Shown one piece after another: positions 56,464 to 64,000 of a stretch of 64,000 bases of DNA; positions within the stretch are counted from its first letter, which is position 1, and each line of letters opens with the position of its first letter. The notes under the pieces are model-generated. The model ran no database searches. It was given only the letters and a program-made list of their open reading frames with translations, and was not told the DNA's origin. The stretch is from Thermithiobacillus plumbiphilus (lineage in GTDB: Bacteria; Pseudomonadota; Gammaproteobacteria; Acidithiobacillales; Thermithiobacillaceae), in NCBI RefSeq assembly GCF_038070005.1, contig NZ_JBBPCO010000009.1:86745-150744 (forward strand). Reading direction: 5' to 3'. The translations under genes were made by a program, and so were the position numbers.

Positions 56464-57884
56464 CTGAAAGCTCGCTGCCCGATTCCGGGCGATCAGGAGT
56501 CTCGCCTGCCTGGATAGGCGCCACAGGGTTTGTCCTGATCACCCTGCTGACCTTGCTGCTTCATCTCGGGGTATTGCTCAACTATCTCTATCCCGTCCTG
56601 GCGCTGGCATTGGGAATCTGGCTCTTCCGGTGCTATCCGGTCTTTTATCTCGGCTATGCCTGGTGGCTATGGTTCCTGACCCCTGAGGTCCGCCGCCTGG
56701 TGGATTTCCAGGTGGGGTGGCAGCCAATAACGCCGATCATGCTGGCACCCTATCTCGTAACCGGTCTGACCTTTTTCACGCTGTTCATACATTTGCCGAA
56801 AATTCGGCAACGCTGGCTCTTTCCGCTGGGTCTGGCAATGGCGGGCGTGCTGTATGGCTATCTTTCCGGATTCCTGCAATCCGGCCCTGTCGCTGCCAGC
56901 TACGGACTCCTGAGCTGGGGAATTCCCATCGCTTTTGCCTTTCACATGGCCCTGCGCTGGGAGGAGTACGCGGCAAATCGCCATGCCATACATCGTGCCT
57001 TTGCCTGGGGTGTGCTGATCATGGGCAGCTATGGCCTGCTGCAATTTCTGGCGCCGCCTGCCTGGGACCGGTTCTGGATGCTGAACGTGCCGATGAACAC
57101 CATTGGCCAGCCGGCGCCTTTCGAAGTGCGGGTTTATAGCACCATGAACTCTCCAGGGCCCTTTGCGGTTTACATCATGTCCGGCCTGCTGCTGCTTTTC
57201 GCGCCTGGCGGTGGCTTGCGACTGCCGGCCTCGGTATTCGGATATGTCGCGCTGTTGTTGTCGCTGGTGCGCTCCGCCTGGGGCGGCTGGCTGGTCGGGA
57301 TGATCTATCTACTGGCGCGTGTGCCCTCCAGACAGGTGCTTCGCATCATCCTGTCGGCCCTCGTGATTTTTGTCATCTCCCTGCCATTGCTCAGCATTGG
57401 GCCGATCGCAAACCAGGTCGAGCGTCGCTTCGATTCCATCCAGAATCTGGAACAAAACCAGAGTTATCAGGCCCGATCCGCCTTTTATGACCGATTCTGG
57501 GAAACGGCAATTACAACACTATGGGGCACGGGGCTCGGGTCGACAGGCATGGCGACGAAATTACAGAGTGATCAGCCAGGCGAGGGAGATCAGCAAAGAT
57601 TCATGCATTTTGACAGTGGAATCATGAATATCCCGTTCGTGCTCGGCTGGCCCGGCAGCCTGCTGTATTTCCTGGGAAGTGGCGGTGTGCTGTTTTATCT
57701 GTTACGCGCCAGGAGTCAGCGAGCTGATCCCTGGCTGACTTCCGAAGTGGCCGTTGCCTTGGCGGTATTCTCCCAGTTGCCTTTCGTGAACACCCTGATC
57801 GGGGAGGTCGGCATGATCTTCTGGGGATTTGCCGGGCTCGCACTGGCTGGAACGCGGTTTTATAGCGAAAGGGAGGAAATATGA
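56448..57884 (+). CDS. Wzy-like O-antigen/exopolysaccharide polymerase
   Basis: A 478-residue protein with about 11-12 hydrophobic helices and a large loop near 305-385, the topology of Wzy/WaaL polymerases. Sequence identity within this class is low, so the call rests on topology and position between flippase and glycosyltransferase genes. The loop contains RFDSIQNLEQNQSYQARSAF and WGTGLGSTG, which resembles the O-antigen ligase domain (GxGxG-type) of the family. Confidence 0.78.
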   Translation: MATNLAESSLPDSGRSGVSPAWIGATGFVLITLLTLLLHLGVLLNYLYPVLALALGIWLFRCYPVFYLGYAWWLWFLTPEVRRLVDFQVGWQPITPIMLAPYLVTGLTFFTLFIHLPKIRQRWLFPLGLAMAGVLYGYLSGFLQSGPVAASYGLLSWGIPIAFAFHMALRWEEYAANRHAIHRAFAWGVLIMGSYGLLQFLAPPAWDRFWMLNVPMNTIGQPAPFEVRVYSTMNSPGPFAVYIMSGLLLLFAPGGGLRLPASVFGYVALLLSLVRSAWGGWLVGMIYLLARVPSRQVLRIILSALVIFVISLPLLSIGPIANQVERRFDSIQNLEQNQSYQARSAFYDRFWETAITTLWGTGLGSTGMATKLQSDQPGEGDQQRFMHFDSGIMNIPFVLGWPGSLLYFLGSGGVLFYLLRARSQRADPWLTSEVAVALAVFSQLPFVNTLIGEVGMIFWGFAGLALAGTRFYSEREEI

Positions 57885-59005
57885 AGATCGGCATCATTAC
57901 CCACAAGCTGGTGCGGGGCGACGGGCAGGGACGCGTGAACTATGAAATTGCCAGGAAGGCCCTCACGGCAGGCCACCAGGTGATAGCCATAGCCATGGAG
58001 GTGGCGCCGGAACTACAAGAAGAGCCGAATTTCGATTGGGTCAGGGTTCCGGTAGCCGCGTTGCCCACTTATTTGCTCAGGGAGCATTCCTTCGCGATCG
58101 CGGCGGCCGTGTGGCTGCTATGTAACCGGGATGAATGTGACGTACTGCACGCCAATGGATTTGTCACTTGGCATCCGGGAGACCTGAATACGGCGCATTT
58201 CGTCCATAGCGGTTTCCTACGCTCGGGCCATTATCCTTTTCGCCCCTGGCAGGGCGTCTATGCCGCCTACCAATCCTTTTATACAGGCTTCAACGCCTTG
58301 CTGGAGAGATTCATATTCCGCCGCGCCGGCCTGGTCGTCGCCGTTTCCAGAAAGATAGCGGAAGAATTGATGGTCCTGGGCGTTTCAGAAAAGCGGATCC
58401 GCGTCATCTACAACGGGGTGGATCTTGATGAGTTTCGCCCGGGGTATTCCGTTCGCCGCGTGCTGGGACTGCCGGAAGGTAAGGCGATGGCCTTGTTTGC
58501 GGGTGATCTGCGTACACCGCGCAAAAACCTCGATACCGTGCTCCGGGCACTCGTCAAGGTGCCAGAAGTGCATCTGGCCGTGGCTGGCACCCTGGAAGGA
58601 AGCCCATTTCCGGCCCTTGCCGATTCCTTGAAGCTGTCAGACCGGGTGCACTTTCTCGGCAAACGTACAGATATGCCGGCCCTGATGCGTGCAGCCGACT
58701 TTTTCATCTTTCCATCCCGGTACGAGCCGCTCGGGCTGGTGCTCATGGAAGCCATGGCTTCCGGCTTGCCAGTGATCACCGCGCGCTGCACTGGCGGGGC
58801 GGAAATGCTCACGCCGGAGTCCGGGATCGTGCTGGATGACCCCGACAATGTCGATAGCCTGGCTGGAGCGATGCAGCTGCTCCGGGATCAACCGGAGCTC
58901 AGATATTCGATGGGCCGTGCCGCGCGAAACGTCATGGAGCGCTTTACCTGGTGCCACATGGCTGAAAATTATCTGGAAGCTTATCGGGAGGTGGCTTGCG
59001 TCTGA
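57881..59005 (+). CDS. Glycosyltransferase, GT4 family
   Basis: A 374-residue protein: KIGIITHKLVRGDGQGRVNYEI at the N-terminus, VSRKIAEELMVLGVSEKRIRVIYNGVD linking the two Rossmann domains and FPSRYEPLGLVLMEAMASGLPVI with the E-x7-E pair. It overlaps the polymerase by ATGA. An 85-base gap follows before the next gene. Confidence 0.9.
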   Translation: MKIGIITHKLVRGDGQGRVNYEIARKALTAGHQVIAIAMEVAPELQEEPNFDWVRVPVAALPTYLLREHSFAIAAAVWLLCNRDECDVLHANGFVTWHPGDLNTAHFVHSGFLRSGHYPFRPWQGVYAAYQSFYTGFNALLERFIFRRAGLVVAVSRKIAEELMVLGVSEKRIRVIYNGVDLDEFRPGYSVRRVLGLPEGKAMALFAGDLRTPRKNLDTVLRALVKVPEVHLAVAGTLEGSPFPALADSLKLSDRVHFLGKRTDMPALMRAADFFIFPSRYEPLGLVLMEAMASGLPVITARCTGGAEMLTPESGIVLDDPDNVDSLAGAMQLLRDQPELRYSMGRAARNVMERFTWCHMAENYLEAYREVACV

Positions 59006-59090
59006 TGGATCCTTGCATTTCGTAAGGGCTTCGCCGGTGCTCGAATGGCATACCCGGCATGTTCGGTGACCTTTTCACTGGGGGTGGAGA

Positions 59091-60230
59091 ATGAACATGA
59101 AAGTACTTGAGATCGGTATGGCATGGTTCCCGGAACAGCCCGGTGGAATGGATCGATTCTATTACAACCTGGTCAACAAGCTCCCCGGGGCAGGCGTGGC
59201 GGTCAGAGGGCTGGTGGCGGGCTCGGAGCGGGTGCTGAGCGATTCCGGCGGATTCATCCGGTCTTTCTCGCCGGCGAAAATCCCGTTGTCAAGACGTCTT
59301 TTTGCAGTCCGGAAGGCCATGGGCAATCTTCTGGCTGAAAAAAAGCCGGACCTGGTGGCATCGCATTTTGCGCTTTATACCTTCCCGCTGCTTGACCGGA
59401 TCAGGAAGTTTCCATTGGTGATCCATTTTCATGGCCCCTGGGCGGATGAGGGGGCCATGGAGGGTGGCCGTGGACTTGCCTATAAAGCCAAGTTCAGGCT
59501 GGAGAAAACCGTATATCAACAGGCTGATCGATGCATCGTTCATACGCGCGCATTTGGACGGCTGCTGTCCGAGAACTACGGCGTGGATGTCGGGCGTATC
59601 CGGGTCGTGCCAAGTGCGGTGGATGCCAGTGTGTTCGATTTGAACGTTTCGAAAGCAGAAGCGCGGCGTCGTCTTGGCTGGCCACAAGACAGGCCGATCG
59701 TGATTACGGTACGGCGTCTGGTCAACCGCATGGGGCTGGAAAATCTCATCGAGGCCATGCTGGCGGTACGCCGTGAATTTCCCGATGCGCTGCTCCATAT
59801 CGCCGGCAAGGGGCCACTGGCGAGCATGCTGGAAGCGCGCATTCGATCGCTTGGACTCGAGAATCATGTGCATCTGCTTGGTTTTGTCGATGACAGCGAC
59901 TTGCCCTATGTCTATCGGGCAGCCGATCTGAGCATTGTTCCGTCAGTGGCTCTGGAAGGTTTTGGCCTGACCACGCTGGAATCCCTGGCCTCTGGCACCC
60001 CGGTTCTGGTAACTCCCGTCGGTGGCTTGCCTGAAGCGGTAGGGGGCTTGTCCTCTGCCCTGGTGCTTGGCGGAACAGGCAGCCATGCACTCGCCGAGGG
60101 TTTGCGTGCCGCCTTGCGAGGAGTACTGCATCTGCCAGATGCCAAACAATGCAGACGCTATGTGCAGGAAAACTATAACTGGCCGCTGATCGTCCGTCAG
60201 GTTCGCAGTGTTTACCAGGAGGTGCTGTGA
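59091..60230 (+). CDS. Glycosyltransferase, GT4 family
   Basis: A 379-residue protein: MAWFPEQPGGMDRFYYNLV (acceptor side), RIRVVPSAVDASVF linker, and VPSVALEGFGLTTLESLASGTPVLVTPVGGLPE for the donor phosphate. A GGTGGAGA site precedes the ATG at 59091. Its stop codon overlaps the next start by one base (TGATG). Confidence 0.9.
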   Translation: MNMKVLEIGMAWFPEQPGGMDRFYYNLVNKLPGAGVAVRGLVAGSERVLSDSGGFIRSFSPAKIPLSRRLFAVRKAMGNLLAEKKPDLVASHFALYTFPLLDRIRKFPLVIHFHGPWADEGAMEGGRGLAYKAKFRLEKTVYQQADRCIVHTRAFGRLLSENYGVDVGRIRVVPSAVDASVFDLNVSKAEARRRLGWPQDRPIVITVRRLVNRMGLENLIEAMLAVRREFPDALLHIAGKGPLASMLEARIRSLGLENHVHLLGFVDDSDLPYVYRAADLSIVPSVALEGFGLTTLESLASGTPVLVTPVGGLPEAVGGLSSALVLGGTGSHALAEGLRAALRGVLHLPDAKQCRRYVQENYNWPLIVRQVRSVYQEVL

Positions 60231-61426
60231 TGAAGCCTCGCATACTGTTTTTGAATCATACCGGAGATCTGGGCGGAGCGGAACTGTGTCTACTGGATAT
60301 TGCAAGCCATTTTGCCGAAGGATCGCAGGTCATGCTCTTTGAGGATGGCGCGTTTCGACACTTGCTCGAATCCAGGGGGTGCATGGTGGGGTTGTCTCAC
60401 GGTGCCGAGGGCATGATGCGGATACGACGTGGTTCCGGATTCTCGACAGCCATTCGGGCCGTACCCGCTGTTTTTGGCCTGGCGCATGCCATTGCACGCA
60501 AGGCGAGTGAGTTCGACGTGATTTATGCAAATTCGCAAAAAGCCTTCATCGTTGCGGCAGTGGCATCACGGTTTTCCGGCACGCCTCTGCTATGGCATCT
60601 GCACGATATCTTCACCAACAGCAACTTCCATCCGGTGCTGCGCGATCTCGCCATTGGCCTGGCCAATCGATATGCCAGTCGCGTGCTCGCCAATTCCGAA
60701 GCGACCAGAGCCGCCTTTGTGCAATGCGGCGGGCGCGCGGATCTCGTACAGGTCGTTTATCCGGGAACGGATCCGGCCCATTTTGCGGACCCGGATCTGA
60801 CAAGGATCCTTGCCTGGCGGCACCAACATTGCGGGGATGCCCCCTTGCTCGGGATCTTCGGACGTCTGACTCCCTGGAAAGGGCAGCACGTTTTCCTGAA
60901 AGCGCTGGCAGCCCTGCCGGGCGTGCATGGCTTGCTCGTTGGTGCCCCCACCTATGAAAATCGCAATTTTCATGAGGCGCTCAAACGGCAGATGGAAGAT
61001 CTTGGAATACAGGACAGGGTGCATTTCTGGGGCCATTCCGATGAAATACCGGCCCTGATGCGGGTCGTGGATATCGTGGTACATGCATCGACCCTGCCAG
61101 AACCATTCGGCAAGGTCGTCGTTGAAGGCATGTTGGCCGGCCAGCCAGTGATAGCAACAGCGGCAGGTGGCGTGCCCGAGATCATCGAGAACGAAATCAG
61201 CGGCATTCTGGTTCCACCCGGGGATGCTGGTCATCTCGCTGAAGCCATCAGAAATCTTCTGCAAAATCCATCTACTCTACATTCGATTGGCAAAAAAGGG
61301 CACGAGCGGGCGCTTAGCCGATTTTCTCTGGAAAGATCCCTGGACGAGGTGGACCGGGCAATTACCAAGATACTGACAAAATCACTCATGCAGGATGCTG
61401 CTCTGGTCCAGAACGGCAAATGTTGA
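60230..61426 (+). CDS. Glycosyltransferase, GT4 family
   Basis: A 398-residue protein: RILFLNHTGDLGGAELCLLD, PLLWHLHDIFTNSNFHP, VVYPGTDPAHF and PEPFGKVVVEGMLAGQPVIATAAGGVPEIIE. The ATG at 60230 overlaps the upstream stop; a GTG just before it is also possible. It is the last of three GT4 genes in a row, so the repeat unit has at least five sugars if each transferase adds one. Confidence 0.9.
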   Translation: MKPRILFLNHTGDLGGAELCLLDIASHFAEGSQVMLFEDGAFRHLLESRGCMVGLSHGAEGMMRIRRGSGFSTAIRAVPAVFGLAHAIARKASEFDVIYANSQKAFIVAAVASRFSGTPLLWHLHDIFTNSNFHPVLRDLAIGLANRYASRVLANSEATRAAFVQCGGRADLVQVVYPGTDPAHFADPDLTRILAWRHQHCGDAPLLGIFGRLTPWKGQHVFLKALAALPGVHGLLVGAPTYENRNFHEALKRQMEDLGIQDRVHFWGHSDEIPALMRVVDIVVHASTLPEPFGKVVVEGMLAGQPVIATAAGGVPEIIENEISGILVPPGDAGHLAEAIRNLLQNPSTLHSIGKKGHERALSRFSLERSLDEVDRAITKILTKSLMQDAALVQNGKC

Positions 61427-61483
61427 GATCCAGTAGTGCAAACTTGCGATCAATGTGAGATCCAGGGATTGAATGGAGTTACC

Positions 61484-63424
61484 ATGCCTAACTACAAGCC
61501 ATGCAACATTGGTCGACGTCGTTTCCTGGGACAAGTCATTGCCGGAGCAGCAATTGTGGGCTTTGGTGGGTGTGACAGTAGAACGCCGGATGCTGCAACT
61601 ACCGCTTCGGGCAGCAGGTCTGGAACTCCCCCCAATAGTAATGTCAGCGGTTCTGGAACTTCCAGTGAAGCGGTCTTGCCTTTGCCAAAAACCGTTCTTT
61701 ATGCCGTGAATGATCGTATCATCGAGCAGTGGCCGCCTGTTTTTGCCGCAAGCATGATGGACCATCTGGGATTCAACCTCGGTTATCCCAAAGACCTTGG
61801 ATGGGTGCTGGATCGCGCACGGGCTGCAGGTTGTCGCGAGATCCGGTCGCAACCAGGCGCTTGGAGCAATGAGGAAATTGTTGCCGCCCCTGGTAAATAC
61901 AGAGGCTCGAGCGTAAAGCTGCTCAATGAGCTTCGCTCACGCGGGATGCGCGTCCGCTTGGTAGGGGCCTATGGGCCACCCTGGCAGGCAAATGCCCAAC
62001 TCAAGCTATTGTCTCAAGCCAATACTGGTGATAGTACCCTGGTGGTCGAAGGAGATCTGTCTGGTTTTGAGCCCTGGATGACTTTCCTTGCGCTGGGCGC
62101 TGGCGGATCGATACATCCCTCACAAGGGAAAAACTATCTCGATAAATGGAACTACTATGGCACCTTGGTATTGGCAATAGATGTCTCCAAAAGACAGATC
62201 ACTCTTGCGGCGCCAGTGCTGTCACCATTACCTGCAGGCACTCCCCTGGCCCTGAACAAGCTGATGTACCCCTTTCCGCAGCAGGTGGATCCGATGGATC
62301 CCGGTGTCGTGGCCTACTGCAACTATCTTCGTGAACTAGCCAGACAAGTAGAGAGCAATGGTGTGACAGGAAGCATCGAAATCTGGAATGAGCCACCTTG
62401 GCCGGATGATGCATGGCTGAGTCCCAAGAGGTTTTTTTCCGGTACTCCTCCCGATTGGATGACAAGTACCACAGATGATTTTGCGGTCTATCCAGCAGTG
62501 CTTGCCAATCTGAGTGCCCGTTGGCCTTACCAGAATGTAAAGCTCTGCAATGCGGCAACCAACAAAACTGCTGACGGTGACTGGCTTTTTCTCAAGACAG
62601 GAGATTGGGAATCCTTGGAGAATCCCAGTGCCGACCTCCTGAAAGGCTCAGAGGCAGAGACTTTTACTGAAGCTTTTCATCCATATGGACCCTTTCCGGA
62701 ATCGCAGACCTGGTATCCGACGGCAGCAGAAACCTTTCCCTACAAAGTCGTGCAGGGCGGCAATCAGAGCGCTAATCTGCCGTTGGCCGTAGCTGCGGAA
62801 GAACGTTTCCTCAAGACGTTCGGATATAGTATTCCCCTGGAGGTTACGGAAACGGGGTTGAATACGGGGAACGACTTTGTGCAAGCGTTGTTCCTGGTGC
62901 GCCAGTTCTTGGCCTATCAGAGTCTTCAACTGAAAAATATTGATTTTTATGTGCTTGAAGAGGAGAGCAACTATTCTGTCCTGAATTCTGCGACCTACAA
63001 GGAAAGGATGGCGCTGGCAGTGCTCGGCAAGCTCATCCATTCACTTGGATCTCTGGAGACTGGCACTCAGCGCATCATGCCCGCGGCAATGCCAGAAGTA
63101 ACAAGTTATGATGGCCAATGGCCCTTGGCAATGGTGCCGATCGTCGGTACTGGACAGCTGCTGCTCGCGCTTTGGCAACGCAACTATCCTGAATCTGGTA
63201 AAAGCTGGAGTGATGAAAGTGGCCAAAGGGGCTATGTTCAAGCATCAGCAGCGAAAGTCGTTCTCCGCGTCCCGGATGGCATGGCATACCAGGATTCGCA
63301 TGATTTGTTTTCGCAAGAGCCACTGAAGATCAGCATACTGTCAGGTGGCAGCATGTCCATCAGCGGCTTGCGGGATCACCCTGTCTTCTTGAGGTTCATC
63401 ATTCCTCCTGCGCCAGGTGGATGA
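61484..63424 (+). CDS. Exported lipoprotein, glycoside-hydrolase-like (TIM barrel)
   Basis: A 646-residue protein. The N-terminus has GRRRFLGQVIAGAAIVGFGGC: a twin-arginine-like motif followed by a lipobox with Cys about residue 29, then a Ser/Thr/Gly-rich linker. The body resembles GH39/GH5-type TIM barrels: GSIEIWNEPPWPDDAW carries the typical acid/base Asn-Glu-Pro motif, and VTETGLNTGNDF could hold the nucleophile Glu. It may trim or release the exopolysaccharide made by the neighbouring genes. A TGGAG site precedes the ATG at 61484. Confidence 0.72.
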   Translation: MPNYKPCNIGRRRFLGQVIAGAAIVGFGGCDSRTPDAATTASGSRSGTPPNSNVSGSGTSSEAVLPLPKTVLYAVNDRIIEQWPPVFAASMMDHLGFNLGYPKDLGWVLDRARAAGCREIRSQPGAWSNEEIVAAPGKYRGSSVKLLNELRSRGMRVRLVGAYGPPWQANAQLKLLSQANTGDSTLVVEGDLSGFEPWMTFLALGAGGSIHPSQGKNYLDKWNYYGTLVLAIDVSKRQITLAAPVLSPLPAGTPLALNKLMYPFPQQVDPMDPGVVAYCNYLRELARQVESNGVTGSIEIWNEPPWPDDAWLSPKRFFSGTPPDWMTSTTDDFAVYPAVLANLSARWPYQNVKLCNAATNKTADGDWLFLKTGDWESLENPSADLLKGSEAETFTEAFHPYGPFPESQTWYPTAAETFPYKVVQGGNQSANLPLAVAAEERFLKTFGYSIPLEVTETGLNTGNDFVQALFLVRQFLAYQSLQLKNIDFYVLEEESNYSVLNSATYKERMALAVLGKLIHSLGSLETGTQRIMPAAMPEVTSYDGQWPLAMVPIVGTGQLLLALWQRNYPESGKSWSDESGQRGYVQASAAKVVLRVPDGMAYQDSHDLFSQEPLKISILSGGSMSISGLRDHPVFLRFIIPPAPGG

Positions 63425-63563
63425 ATCTGGCTACGCCATATGGATTAATCCATGTTGGTAACCTGTGCCCCTGGCGGTCCTGGCCATGGTTGACAAGAGC
63501 ACTGGCAGATATGAGATAGTTCTATAGCCACTCGCGCTTGTCTCCTGGAAAAGCCCCCTGCTC

Positions 63564-64000
63564 ATGTCAGACCACCAGAACACAAGCCCTGAAAACAAGT
63601 TGTTGGCCATTGGCCGCCTGCTGCAGGCGGCTGATTATCACTTCACCTGCGTGACGCCCGAGACGCATCGGCGGGTCAATGCCCGCGAAGCGGGCCGGCC
63701 TGCGCGCGACCTGCGGGATGTCTTCGGCTGGAGTCGCCCGTTCAGGCCTGATATCGTCCCGCGAGACATGTGGACGCTGCTGGAAACGGCCGATCTGCTT
63801 GAGCCCGTGGGCGAACTCTGGCGTAGCCGGGTGCGCTATTCGAGCCTCGGCGGGCAGCTTTTCGTGCATTCCGCCTTCCCGACCGTGCAGGCGGACGCCG
63901 TGTTCTTCGGGCCGGACACCTACCGCTTTGCCACCCTGATCGAACGCACCCTCAGCCGCCGGCAGGGGCCCTTTCAGCATGTGGTGGACATCGGCTGCGG
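63564..64000 (+). CDS. SAM-dependent methyltransferase, N-terminal part (cut by window end)
   Basis: An open frame from ATG 63564 runs to the window end: MSDHQNTSPENKLLAIGRLL, then RPARDLRDVFGWSRPF, FFGPDTYRFATLIERTL and HVVDIGCG at the very end. The last is SAM-binding motif I of class I methyltransferases. The frame uses GC-rich codons throughout. The substrate cannot be judged. The 139 bases before it contain TTGACA at 63490-63495, but no good -10 box. Confidence 0.75.
   Translation, partial: MSDHQNTSPENKLLAIGRLLQAADYHFTCVTPETHRRVNAREAGRPARDLRDVFGWSRPFRPDIVPRDMWTLLETADLLEPVGELWRSRVRYSSLGGQLFVHSAFPTVQADAVFFGPDTYRFATLIERTLSRRQGPFQHVVDIGC

Overview
The window comes from a Pseudomonadota chromosome, probably a gammaproteobacterium, betaproteobacterium or member of Acidithiobacillia. 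The clues are GC-rich coding DNA with Shine-Dalgarno starts, housekeeping genes of proteobacterial type (MscS channel, lysC, ArfB, MnmC-like methyltransferase, tRNA-Ser and tRNA-Arg), sigma-54/NtrC-type control sites and a Wzx/Wzy exopolysaccharide locus. I cannot name the genus from sequence alone.

Layout. 1-6.75 kb is core genome: channel, small membrane protein, DAHP synthase, a two-component system, an Asr-like basic periplasmic peptide, aspartate kinase and a tRNA-modifying methyltransferase. 6.8-7.1 kb holds tRNA-Ser(GCU) and tRNA-Arg(ACG) with good promoters and a terminator. 7.08-8.3 kb, directly behind tRNA-Arg, is a scrap heap: IS3-family transposase fragments, a RelE/HigA-type toxin-antitoxin pair whose toxin has an internal deletion, and a decayed GNAT toxin. 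8.5-19.5 kb is an unusual operon: a sigma-54 promoter overlapped at its start point by a palindrome, a GntR/HutC regulator, an AprA/FrdA-like flavoprotein, two ferredoxins separated by a HEAT-repeat protein, a NitT/TauT-type ABC transporter whose binding protein carries a NosL-like domain, and a 1178-residue multi-domain oxidoreductase preceded by a second copy of the palindrome. An OprD-like porin with its own sigma-54-type promoter follows. I regard this as the best candidate for an undescribed metabolic system.

21.6-45 kb is a nitrogen-scavenging island. Two guanidine-I (ykkC) riboswitches, each behind NtrC-like sites and a near-consensus sigma-54 promoter and each followed by an intrinsic terminator, control two operons. 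The first encodes an ABC transporter, a creatininase-family enzyme and a GlnT/GmaS-like glutamine synthetase homologue. The second encodes both carboxyguanidine deiminase subunits, guanidine (urea) carboxylase and allophanate hydrolase, and runs with stop-start overlaps into ureD and ureA. A third NtrC/sigma-54 promoter then drives a porin, the urea transporter urtABCDE and ureBCEFG. Together the genes would import guanidine and urea and release ammonia under nitrogen limitation.

45.2-63.5 kb is an exopolysaccharide locus in two divergent halves around a 700-base AT-rich gap. The minus-strand half has a polyprenyl-phosphate sugar transferase, a Wzc-type co-polymerase/ATPase, a glycosyltransferase and the four enzymes of GDP-D-glycero-alpha-D-manno-heptose synthesis. 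The plus-strand half has Wzx flippase, glycosyltransferases, a Wzy-like polymerase and a Tat/lipoprotein glycosidase-like protein. The window ends inside a SAM-dependent methyltransferase gene. No CRISPR array, rRNA or intact insertion sequence was seen.
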